Part shown: one piece after another, positions 1 to 5,485 of the stretch
Layout of the letters: every line of letters begins with the position of its first letter
Position numbering within the stretch: the first letter of the stretch is position 1
Assembly (NCBI GenBank): GCA_036258795.1
Contig: DATACZ010000066.1
Coordinates: 1 to 6,100, forward strand
Direction of reading: 5' to 3'
Length of the DNA stretch: 6,100 nucleotides
Source of the DNA: DATACZ01 sp036258795
Lineage (GTDB): Bacteria; Actinomycetota; CADDZG01; JAHWKV01
Translations under genes and position numbers: made by a program
Notes under the pieces: generated by a model
Told to the model about the DNA's origin: nothing
The model's input: only the letters and a program-made list of their open reading frames with translations
Databases searched by the model: none

Positions 1-47
1 CCTACCCAGGCGGCCAGTACCAGGACGGAGGCAAAAAAGATACGCAT
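1..47 (-). CDS. Partial divergent paralogue of the membrane protein at 100-918
   Basis: Read on the minus strand from the ATG at 47-45, the window edge encodes MRIFFASVLVLAAWV. The plus-strand gene at 100-918 carries the same peptide from residue 13. The two DNA copies differ at three positions over 52 bases (Arg CGT/CGC, Val GTC/GTT, Leu CTG/TTG), and all three changes are synonymous. That pattern implies selection on the protein in both copies, so this is probably a homologous gene pointing the other way and cut off by the edge. The resemblance continues a few codons upstream (VTRAM versus LARAM; CGG and AGG both encode Arg), so the true start may lie before 47. The frame stays open to ATG codons at 137-135 and 143-141, inside the neighbouring gene. 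No convincing ribosome binding site precedes the ATG at 47. A degenerate copy or an assembly fold-back cannot be excluded. Confidence 0.42.
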   Translation of the reverse strand, partial: MRIFFASVLVLAAWV

Positions 48-182
48 GGCCCGGGTGACGCCGGCACCGGCCCCCAGCTCATAACGAAAGGCCAGAGCGA
101 TGATGACTACATTTACCGCGGCGCTCGCCAGGGCCATGCGCATCTTTTTTGCCTCCGTTTTGGTACTGGCCGCCTGGGTAGG
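1..182. repeat. Inverted repeat, 52-bp arms about 78 bp apart
   Basis: Bases 1-52, reverse complemented, match 131-182 at 49 of 52 positions. The left arm is cut by the window edge, so the repeat may be longer. Each arm falls on the start of a hydrophobic reading frame running outward from the spacer. The arms therefore look like homologous coding sequence in divergent genes and not like the ends of a transposon. Confidence 0.85.
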
Positions 183-918
183 CTTTTGGGGTTTCTTGGC
201 ACCCCTCCGAGTAGACAAGGCGCTGCCCTTCCTAGTTCCTCCCCTTCACGCCCGGATCTTGGGCGCGATGTACTGGTCCGGCGCCGTCTTCATGCTCGCC
301 AGCGTTTCGGCCAAGAAGTGGGACGAGATTCGAGTCATAACCCCGATGGTCGCGATCTGGACCGGGATGCTCGGGATCGTCTCGCTCCTCCACCTTGGGC
401 TCTTCAGCTGGGCCCTTTCCCAAACGTGGATCTGGTTTGGCGCCTATCTTGTTTTTCCGGCGATGGCTGCATGGATCACGTGGCGGCAGCGGTTCCAGGA
501 CACTGAAGCCGAGGGTCCTGCCATCCCGGCTGCCTTGCGCGCCTACCTATACACACAGGGCACCCTGGTCACCCTGTTGGCCGGCCTGCTCCTTCTCGCT
601 CCGTCGTTCATGACCAGAGTGTGGCCGTGGCAGATAGTGCCGGAGCTGGCGCAGATCTACAGCGCGCCGTTCCTCGCTTACGGGCTCGGCAGCCTGCTCG
701 CCGCTCGGCAGCGCAGCTGGGCCGAGGCGCGCATTGCCGTCTACGGGACGCTGGTCTTCGGCGTGCTCGTGCTCATTGCGTCGTTCGTACATTCCTCTCT
801 GTTCGACTTCGGGCAACCGGCGACGTGGGTTTGGTTTGGCGGGTTCATCTTGGCCACCGGTGCACTGGCAATCGCGACCTTGGCCCTGCCACCCAGACCA
901 CCCGAACCGGCGGGATGA
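100..918 (+). CDS. Eight-helix membrane protein made of two four-helix repeats, function unknown
   Basis: This is an integral membrane protein of 272 residues with about eight hydrophobic segments (near 14-34, 52-70, 78-98, 108-128, 148-168, 186-202, 212-234 and 242-264). I do not recognise a named family. The two halves align without gaps at an offset of 133 residues. Matching pairs include Ala34-Pro35 with Ala167-Pro168, Pro43 with Pro176, Pro48 with Pro181, Trp74/Glu76/Arg78 with Trp207/Glu209/Arg211, His98 with His231, and Trp110-x-Trp112-Phe-Gly with Trp243-x-Trp245-Phe-Gly. The ATG at 100 is preceded by GAAAGG at 86-91 with an 8-base spacer; the next codon, also ATG, is equally possible. 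ATG at 136 (residue 13) is a later alternative without a good ribosome site. The stop overlaps the next gene's start, which implies co-translation with that related protein. No catalytic motif or cofactor site is evident; the paired histidines could bind a ligand, but that is speculation. Confidence 0.87.
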   Translation: MMTTFTAALARAMRIFFASVLVLAAWVGFWGFLAPLRVDKALPFLVPPLHARILGAMYWSGAVFMLASVSAKKWDEIRVITPMVAIWTGMLGIVSLLHLGLFSWALSQTWIWFGAYLVFPAMAAWITWRQRFQDTEAEGPAIPAALRAYLYTQGTLVTLLAGLLLLAPSFMTRVWPWQIVPELAQIYSAPFLAYGLGSLLAARQRSWAEARIAVYGTLVFGVLVLIASFVHSSLFDFGQPATWVWFGGFILATGALAIATLALPPRPPEPAG

Positions 919-1766
919 AGACTCGTCAAGCCGGGTTAGAGAAGAGCTCGACCACGCCGATCTGGTGGCCCCTTCGGATTTGGATGGGGGTGGAGGTTGC
1001 TTTTGGGCTGGCCGCGATCGGAGCGATATTTCTCCGTCCTCAGGACACCCAAGAAAACTTCGCCTGGCCGATCCAACCGGTGGTGATGGCGGCGTTTCTG
1101 GGAGGTTTCTACTTTGCCTCGGCGTTTCTCTTCGTGCCCGCGATATTCGCCCGCACGTGGCAGGAGGTGCGCGCGATCATCATCCCGGCTGCCGTCTTCA
1201 CGACGGTGATGCTGGTGGCGACGGTCATTCACTGGGATCGGTTCTCAGTGGGAACCCTTCCGTTCTACGTCTGGCTTGCCAGCTACCTTCTGCCGCCGCC
1301 TGTCTTTGCTGCCCTTTACCTATGGCATCAGAAGCGCTCTTCACCCGTGGGGTCGGAAATTGTCTCTTCATTGCCTCCTTGGGTTCGCAACTTCCTTGGG
1401 ACTAACGGACTGGTTCTCACTGCCCTGGCAGCCCTGATGTTCGTGGTTCCCTCGCTGCTCCAGAAAATCGGCCCGTGGGACTTCACCCCCTTGACGGTGC
1501 GCACACTCTGCGGCTGGCTGATGGCGGTGGGCCTGTTGCAGTTTTGGATGAGCCGGGAGAACGACTGGGACCGGGTGAAGCTCCCCTCGGTAATGCTCAT
1601 GCTCCTGCCAGCGGCCCTGATCTTTCAGCTGCTCCGGTTCAGGGATCAGGTCGTGTGGGCTAACGCCGGACTATGGGTCTTCCTTGCGGATCTTGCCGTT
1701 GTGGCGGTGATCCTTGCCTTTCTTTGGAAGCCGCGTCCTCAAGTACATCTCCGTGAGGACGGCTGA
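915..1766 (+). CDS. Second double-repeat membrane protein, co-translated with the upstream paralogue
   Basis: The product has 283 residues and about eight hydrophobic segments (near 20-40, 56-78, 86-107, 115-137, 162-182, 194-211, 221-241 and 250-272). It is a diverged relative of the preceding protein. Its first half carries Trp82-x-Glu84-Val-Arg86, then His106 exactly 24 residues after the Trp and Tyr118-x-Trp120 at 36 and 38 residues. These are the same spacings as in the neighbour. The second half keeps Trp218-Asp-Arg-Val-Lys and Trp254-x-Phe256 at the same 36/38 spacing but has Phe242 where the His would be. ATG at 915 overlaps the previous stop in an ATGA junction, the usual sign of translational coupling. 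The frame is open far upstream, but that part only overlaps the preceding gene and is not used. The N-terminus is a short polar stretch of about 15 residues, with no cleavable signal apparent. The two proteins may form a heteromeric membrane complex; function is unknown. Confidence 0.9.
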   Translation: MKTRQAGLEKSSTTPIWWPLRIWMGVEVAFGLAAIGAIFLRPQDTQENFAWPIQPVVMAAFLGGFYFASAFLFVPAIFARTWQEVRAIIIPAAVFTTVMLVATVIHWDRFSVGTLPFYVWLASYLLPPPVFAALYLWHQKRSSPVGSEIVSSLPPWVRNFLGTNGLVLTALAALMFVVPSLLQKIGPWDFTPLTVRTLCGWLMAVGLLQFWMSRENDWDRVKLPSVMLMLLPAALIFQLLRFRDQVVWANAGLWVFLADLAVVAVILAFLWKPRPQVHLREDG

Positions 1767-1787
1767 GCCCGTACTGCTGATTCTGGA

Positions 1788-2198
1788 TCAAGAGGGGGCT
1801 TCCGGCGCCAGGCCGAGCTGACCAAGGAAATCCATTTGGTCGTAATAGAAGTGGTGGCTGGTGATGACCCCGTTCTCCACGGTCGCTATGTCGCATTCGC
1901 GCACCCGGATGGATTTCCCGGTTGCTGGGATGCTTTCACCCGATGGCAGGGGGATAGGTCCTGTGTTCGTACCGACGATGTATCCCTCATCGATTGCTGT
2001 GTTGCCCGACTCGTGCTCGTGTAGCGGCTCCCACTGGAGATCGGGGAATGCATCGTTGAATCCCTTGAGGTACTCGACGATGTTCTCGGCACCCTTGATT
2101 TCTCCAACACTGGGATCGACAGCAACGGACTCCGGTCCATAAAGGCTTGACATGGTCTCGTAATCCTTGTTCACCACGGCGTTGGTGAGACGATCCAT
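1788..2198 (-). CDS. SnoaL-like / NTF2-fold protein (ester cyclase group)
   Basis: This is a cytoplasmic protein of 136 residues, the usual length for a single SnoaL-like alpha+beta barrel domain. Visible family features are an N-terminal helix with a 'VVNKDYETMSSLY' pattern, IVEYLKGFNDAFPDL at 40-54, a Gly/Pro-rich loop followed by PATGKSIRVRECD at 91-103, and YYDQMDFLGQLGL at 118-130. Members include polyketide cyclases, but most small stand-alone copies have no known substrate, so no reaction should be assigned. The ATG at 2198 follows GGGAGAGG with an 11-base spacer, and no ATG, GTG or TTG start lies in frame just upstream. The gene is convergent with the membrane-protein pair, with only 21 bases between the stops and no clear terminator. 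It lies downstream of the HxlR gene on the same strand, across a 156-base gap that probably contains its own promoter. Confidence 0.9.
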   Translation of the reverse strand: MDRLTNAVVNKDYETMSSLYGPESVAVDPSVGEIKGAENIVEYLKGFNDAFPDLQWEPLHEHESGNTAIDEGYIVGTNTGPIPLPSGESIPATGKSIRVRECDIATVENGVITSHHFYYDQMDFLGQLGLAPEAPS

Positions 2199-2264
2199 GA
2201 TGTCTCGTGCCTCTCCCGTCGACCTCTCCTTTCCTTGGCGCCCAACTCAATGGGTCGGAAACGA

Positions 2265-2270
2265 ATCATA
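2265..2270 (-). promoter_or_regulatory. Candidate -10 box for the SnoaL-like gene
   Basis: On the minus strand this reads TATGAT, five of six matches to TATAAT, about 67 bases before the SnoaL-like ATG. No good -35 box sits 16-18 bases upstream of it, so the call is tentative. It is the best -10 match I found in the 2199-2354 gap. Confidence 0.3.
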
Positions 2271-2306
2271 AATGGCTTGCAGTAATGGGAGTCCGGCTGC
2301 ACCTTG

Positions 2307-2325
2307 GAGTTAATCGAGAGTTAAT
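2307..2325. repeat. Two direct repeats of GAGTTAAT, 11-bp period
   Basis: GAGTTAAT occurs at 2307-2314 and again at 2318-2325, separated by CGA. The period of 11 bp places both copies on the same face of the helix, as expected for tandem protein binding. They lie between the HxlR stop and the candidate SnoaL promoter, in the most AT-rich stretch of the window. The core AGTTA also occurs in the right arm of the palindrome at 2850-2870. The remainder of the 2199-2354 gap shows no other gene and no hairpin terminator. Confidence 0.4.
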
Positions 2326-2354
2326 GATTAGCGATTCATTTGGCTGGGGATTGG

Positions 2355-2810
2355 TCAAATGAACCGCAGATCGGTCTCCTCCTCGTCTTCGACCATCCGG
2401 GAGCAGGTCGGACAGTACCAGCGGTGCTCCAGGGGGGTGCCGCAGGTGGCATGCCAGGCGGCCTCGGCAAGACCCGCTCGGCGCGCTCCCCAGTCGGCAA
2501 GTAGCCTGAGGGCGCCGGCGAGATCTCTCCCGGCAGCGGTGAGCTCGTAGGCCAGACGGGGCGGCCGCTCAGAGTATGGCCGGGCGCTCACCACACCCTC
2601 CCGCTCCAGGTGCTTGAGCCGCTGCGAGAGGATGTTCGGGGCGATGCCCGACACTGCCTCGAGGATGTCGTTGAAGCGGCGGGGCCCGGCCAGTAGCGCC
2701 TCGACCACCAGCAGGCTCCAGCGGTCCCCGACGCGCGAGGTCGCCTCGGCGAGCGGTGAGTCGTCAGCAGGCATCGCAGTCATCGTACTAGTGTCCCAAC
2801 TCAAGGCCAT
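2355..2810 (-). CDS. HxlR-family winged-helix regulator with Cys/His-rich C-terminal tail
   Basis: This is a DNA-binding transcription factor of 151 residues when read from the ATG at 2810. The HxlR domain spans about 20-108: VGDRWSLLVVEALLAG, RRFNDILEAVSGIAPNILSQRL as the helix-turn-helix, then a wing with RPYSERPPRLAYELTAAG and the closing LLADWG. The tail holds His120, Cys123, His128, Cys133 and Cys136 (HATCG...YCPTC), which resembles a small zinc-ribbon-like site. These are the only cysteines. The N-terminal sensor cysteine known in YodB and HypR is absent, so any redox or metal sensing would have to use the tail. The start is uncertain. GGAAGG lies one base before the ATG, too close to serve it, but seven bases before an in-frame TTG at 2804; ATG codons at 2783 and 2774 are also possible. 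All options keep the whole domain. The gene is divergent from the protease operon and shares its 74-base promoter region, so it probably regulates both. Confidence 0.95.
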   Translation of the reverse strand: MALSWDTSTMTAMPADDSPLAEATSRVGDRWSLLVVEALLAGPRRFNDILEAVSGIAPNILSQRLKHLEREGVVSARPYSERPPRLAYELTAAGRDLAGALRLLADWGARRAGLAEAAWHATCGTPLEHRWYCPTCSRMVEDEEETDLRFI

Positions 2811-2837
2811 GCCTTCCGTCGTTCAATTGTCCTCCCA

Positions 2838-2866
2838 GAGTATGAGTGCTAACTTGTATATTGCAA
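2838..2866 (-). promoter_or_regulatory. Candidate promoter of the HxlR gene
   Basis: On the minus strand TTGCAA (2866-2861) and CATACT (2844-2839) each match the sigma-70 consensus at four of six positions, with a 16-base spacer. Transcription would begin near 2832, giving a short leader. The -35 box lies in the right half of the palindrome at 2850-2870, so bound regulator would block it. Confidence 0.35.
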
Positions 2867-2870
2867 GTTA
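2850..2870. promoter_or_regulatory. Palindromic operator in the HxlR/protease divergent promoter
   Basis: Perfect 7-bp arms, TAACTTG at 2850-2856 and CAAGTTA at 2864-2870, flank a 7-bp centre. The centre, with its left edge, contains TATATT (2857-2862), a five-of-six -10 box for the plus-strand proteases. Transcription from it would begin near 2869, about 16 bases before the protease ATG. A winged-helix dimer bound here would cover this -10 box and the likely -35 box of its own gene. HxlR regulators commonly bind palindromes in divergent promoters beside their own genes. No good -35 box precedes TATATT, so activation or a non-standard promoter is possible. Confidence 0.6.
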
Positions 2871-2884
2871 CAAGGAGGACTGCG

Positions 2885-3781
2885 ATGGGGGTATTGGAAG
2901 AAATCCAAGAGTCGGTGGAGGGTATCGCCGGCCAGCTCGAGGGCTCCGTGGTTGGCATCGGACACCGCTGGGCTCACGGGTCCGGGATCATAATTTCTGA
3001 CGGCAGGGTTGTGACGAACGCGCACAACGTTCATGGCGAGGAGGTCACCGTCTCCTTTGGCGACGGCCGAAGCTTGCCCGGGAAGGTGGCGGGCACCGAC
3101 GCCGACGGCGACCTCGCCGTGATCACCGTTGACACAGGGGAGTCCCGCCCCCTGGAGTGGGGAGACCCAGGGTCGATTTCGATCGGACGCCCCGTCTTCG
3201 CGGCCTCCAATCCGGGTGGCCGTGGGCTGCGCGTCACCTTTGGACTCGTCTCGGCGGTGCAGCGGAGCTTCCGAGGGCCTCGGGGCCGGATGATTCGCGG
3301 CGCTATCGAGCACACCGCCCCTTTGCTGCCCGGTTCATCGGGAGGGCCTCTTGTGGACACAGACGGCCGCCTGCTTGCGATAAACACCAACCGGCTGGGT
3401 GAGGGCTTCTATTTGGCGCTACCCGCCGATGAATCCCTGCAGGGCAAGGTCGATGCTCTCGGCCGGGGCCAGACTCAGCGCCGGCCCCGCCTGGGAATCG
3501 GGATCGCTCCTTCGCATGTGGCCAAGGGTCTTCGACGGGCCGTTGGGCTCCCGGAGGCCGATGGGTTGCTCGTCCGCCACGTCGAGGACGACACGCCCGC
3601 CGCGGCGGCGGGGCTAAGCGAAGGAGACTTGATCGTCGAGGCGGGGGGCCGGACCCTCGCCAGTGTCGACGAGCTTTATGAGGTGCTCGATACGGCGGGT
3701 CCTGAGCTCGACGTCACGGTGCTGCACGGCACAGAGGAGCGCCGGCTAAAGATTGCCCTCGGGGGCAAGAGCGAGGAATAG
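2885..3781 (+). CDS. HtrA-like S1C serine protease with PDZ domain, no signal peptide
   Basis: This is a trypsin-like protease of 298 residues. The start at 2885 is fixed by AAGGAGG at 2872-2878 with a 6-base spacer; the open frame continues further upstream but without such a site and across the operator. The catalytic triad is visible: His47 in TNAHNV, Asp76 in DADGDLAVI and Ser152 in GSSGGP. A PDZ domain follows at about 203-292 (LGIGI, then DDTPAAAAGLSEGDLIVEAGG). Residues 1-20 are polar and helical with no hydrophobic signal or anchor, so the protein is predicted to be cytosolic, unlike the periplasmic or anchored HtrA/DegP proteins. It departs from typical HtrA by having Asn after the catalytic His, Ser instead of Asn before the catalytic Ser, and SNPGGRG where GSPLG or GNPLG is usual. 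It is the first gene of an operon with a second protease 26 bases downstream, and is divergent from the HxlR gene. Confidence 0.94.
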   Translation: MGVLEEIQESVEGIAGQLEGSVVGIGHRWAHGSGIIISDGRVVTNAHNVHGEEVTVSFGDGRSLPGKVAGTDADGDLAVITVDTGESRPLEWGDPGSISIGRPVFAASNPGGRGLRVTFGLVSAVQRSFRGPRGRMIRGAIEHTAPLLPGSSGGPLVDTDGRLLAINTNRLGEGFYLALPADESLQGKVDALGRGQTQRRPRLGIGIAPSHVAKGLRRAVGLPEADGLLVRHVEDDTPAAAAGLSEGDLIVEAGGRTLASVDELYEVLDTAGPELDVTVLHGTEERRLKIALGGKSEE

Positions 3782-3807
3782 CTCGGATCCAGGGGAGGAC
3801 TAATTCG

Positions 3808-4806
3808 ATGAGCATCGTTGCGAACGAACGGGCGTTGCCTCCGCTGCCGGACCAGGAGGAGGAGGCGTTCGACGCCTACTCCAGGACCGTCACCTCGGTG
3901 GCCGAACGGCTTATCCCGTCGGTTGCCAGCTTGAGGGTCATCGAGCGCGTACGGGGAGGCCGGCGGCCCATAGGGGCCGGCGCTGCCGTGGTGGTGACCG
4001 AGGACGGATTCTTACTCACTTCGGCCCACGTCGTGAGCGCGGGCAGCGGAGGCGTTGCCGTCTTTCCCGATGGGCGGGAGTTCGACTTCGAAATCATCGG
4101 TGCGGACCCTCTATCAGACTTGGCCGTGATCCGCGTAGGGGCGTCTGGCCTTGTCGCGGCCACGCTTGGGGATGCAGAGGCTCTGAAGGTCGGTCAGCTG
4201 GTCGTCGCAATCGGCAGCCCGCTCGGCTTTGCGGGGTCGGTGACGGCGGGAGTCGTCAGCGCCCTGGGCAGGTCGATCCCGACTCGCTCGGGCGCCCAGG
4301 TGCGCCTTGTCGAGAACGTCATCCAAACCGACGCCGCCTTGCATCCCGGCAACTCGGGCGGCGCCCTATCGGATAGCCGGGGCCGCGTAGTCGGCATCAA
4401 CACCGCGGTGGTCGGGCCTTGGGTCGGTCAGGGGCTCGGGCTTGCGGTTCCTATCAACTCCACCACCCGGCGCCTCATCGCCCAGCTCATGAATGAAGGA
4501 CGGGTCCGGCGAGCTTACCTCGGCGTCGCCGTGGGCCCCCGCCCCCTGCCGCCCAGAGCCGCCCGCGAGCTCGGCCGGACGCAGGGGGCCGAGGTCGTGC
4601 AGATCGTTGAGGGAAGCCCGGCGGCCAGGGCCGGATTGCGGCGGGAGGACATCCTTGTCGATCTGGAGGGCTTCCGCGTCGAGGACGGAGGAGACCTTCA
4701 GCGGATCATGACCTCTGAGATGATCGGCCGTCCGGTGCAGATCCAGGTGCTGCGCGGCGGGGAGCTGCTGACCCTTCAAGTGACGCCTGTGGAGCTCGTC
4801 GGCTAA
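3808..4806 (+). CDS. Second HtrA-like S1C serine protease with PDZ domain
   Basis: This 332-residue protein is closer to the classic HtrA/DegP/DegQ pattern than its neighbour. The triad is His74 in TSAHVV, Asp104 in DPLSDLAVI and Ser183 in HPGNSGGAL. Family landmarks include AIGSPLGFAGSVTAGVVSAL at 134-153, QTDAALHPGNSGG at 173-185 and GLGLAVPIN at 209-217. One PDZ domain covers about 236-326 (YLGVAV, then EGSPAARAGLRREDILVDLEG). The N-terminus has an acidic stretch (QEEEAFD) and no hydrophobic segment, so there is neither a signal peptide nor a membrane anchor. The ATG at 3808 follows GGGGAGGA with about a 9-base spacer. The gap to the previous stop is 26 bases, so the two genes are almost surely co-transcribed. 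The proteins are homologous but clearly diverged, which suggests separate roles or a mixed oligomer. Targets are unknown; damaged or misfolded protein is the usual HtrA substrate. Confidence 0.95.
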   Translation: MSIVANERALPPLPDQEEEAFDAYSRTVTSVAERLIPSVASLRVIERVRGGRRPIGAGAAVVVTEDGFLLTSAHVVSAGSGGVAVFPDGREFDFEIIGADPLSDLAVIRVGASGLVAATLGDAEALKVGQLVVAIGSPLGFAGSVTAGVVSALGRSIPTRSGAQVRLVENVIQTDAALHPGNSGGALSDSRGRVVGINTAVVGPWVGQGLGLAVPINSTTRRLIAQLMNEGRVRRAYLGVAVGPRPLPPRAARELGRTQGAEVVQIVEGSPAARAGLRREDILVDLEGFRVEDGGDLQRIMTSEMIGRPVQIQVLRGGELLTLQVTPVELVG

Positions 4807-4815
4807 CGCCGGTAT

Positions 4816-4829
4816 GGCACCGACGTGCC
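4816..4829. terminator. Small hairpin between convergent genes
   Basis: GGCAC at 4816-4820 pairs with GTGCC at 4825-4829 around a 4-base loop. It is the only hairpin I see in the 29-base gap between the convergent stops of the second protease and the FMN reductase. It has no T-tract on either side, so it could be a weak two-way pause site or may have no function. Confidence 0.25.
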
Positions 4830-4835
4830 CTCGAA

Positions 4836-5432
4836 CTACGGCAAGGGCGCTGACATGGGCTGATGACGCCGGCTCCACTCTCGAAGAGCGATCAGTTGAT
4901 CGCAGATCCGGGTGCGCAGGTCCTCGTCGACAAGCCTCAGGTGTTCGTCAAAGTGATCTTTAGCGTTTCCAATCTGGATGACCGGCCTTTGCAGGACATA
5001 GCTATTGGTGGCCAGTAGGTTCTGGCGAAGCTGAAGCTGGCCACGACCAGTGCCCGACATTCCCTTTGACGCACCGGCAAGGGCAATCGGCTTTTGGTTA
5101 AGGGGTGAGGCGCCCGCAGGACGTGACAGCCAATCAATCGCGTTCTTCAATACTCCCGATGGGCCCCAGTTGTACTCGGGCGTGGTCAGCAACAACGCGT
5201 CGGCTTGCTCGACAGCCGCCCGGAGATCCCTAACGGCGTCGGGGTATGGACCTCCGTCCACGCTTTCATCGAGATCCGCGTTGTAGAGAGGTACCGGGCT
5301 CAGATCGAAGGTGTCAATTGATATACCGTCCGGGGCCAGCTCAGCCATGGCCTGAAGCAGAGCGCGGTTGAAAGAGCCGGATCTCAAGCTTCCCGCCATG
5401 CCTACGATCGCGAAGGCGTCGGAGTCCAACAT
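4836..5432 (-). CDS. NAD(P)H-dependent FMN reductase (flavodoxin-like)
   Basis: This 198-residue cytoplasmic flavoprotein has the usual length of the NADPH-dependent FMN reductase family. The first strand and phosphate loop read AIVGMAGSLRSGSFNR (8-23), which binds the FMN phosphate. TTPEYNWGPSGVLKNAIDWLSRP at 83-105 holds the second flavin-binding loop. Residues 115-130 (PIALAGASKGMSGTGR) provide the next strand and glycine loop. Relatives reduce free FMN, quinones, azo dyes or chromate; the sequence alone does not say which. The ATG at 5432 is correct or nearly so, because the first strand starts seven residues in; AGGGG and GGTAGAG lie upstream at a rather long distance. The gene is convergent with the protease operon (29-base gap) and divergent from rtcB. 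A link to the HxlR regulator is tempting because that family often controls quinone and nitro reductases, but the palindrome arms found at 2850-2870 do not occur in its promoter region. Confidence 0.93.
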   Translation of the reverse strand: MLDSDAFAIVGMAGSLRSGSFNRALLQAMAELAPDGISIDTFDLSPVPLYNADLDESVDGGPYPDAVRDLRAAVEQADALLLTTPEYNWGPSGVLKNAIDWLSRPAGASPLNQKPIALAGASKGMSGTGRGQLQLRQNLLATNSYVLQRPVIQIGNAKDHFDEHLRLVDEDLRTRICDQLIALREWSRRHQPMSAPLP

Positions 5433-5485
5433 CGACCGATCTCTACCCCTGCCGATGCCTGGATAAGCGCCAAGGAATGACCGGC

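Noticed and set aside
1..84. Plus-strand open frame from the left edge ending in TAA at 82-84, as a possible C-terminus of an upstream gene
   Set aside because: It is the antisense of the hydrophobic minus-strand frame, where the differences from the 131-182 copy are all synonymous. The peptide (rich in Thr, Ala, Pro) shows no recognisable feature.
621..914. Upstream extension of the second membrane protein frame from an ATG at 621
   Set aside because: It overlaps the first membrane gene in another frame, encodes an Arg/Ala-rich shadow peptide, and the ATGA-coupled start at 915 explains the real protein.
734..1405. Long plus-strand open frame of 223 codons
   Set aside because: It is a shadow across two well-supported membrane genes, with low-complexity composition and no domain.
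1767..1787. Possible terminator between the convergent membrane and SnoaL-like genes
   Set aside because: Only a 4-bp stem (TGAT/ATCA) just at the stop region and no T-tract; too weak to call.
2846..2884. N-terminal extension of the first protease from the ATG at 2846
   Set aside because: It would place the operator and -10 box within coding sequence, and the ATG at 2885 has a near-perfect ribosome binding site.
2614..3000. Plus-strand open frame over the HxlR gene and divergent promoter
   Set aside because: It is antisense to a clear HxlR gene and out of frame with the protease; nothing in it is recognisable.
4366..4878. Minus-strand open frame of 170 codons opposite the second protease
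   Set aside because: It is a typical high-GC antisense shadow; the plus strand encodes an unmistakable HtrA domain.
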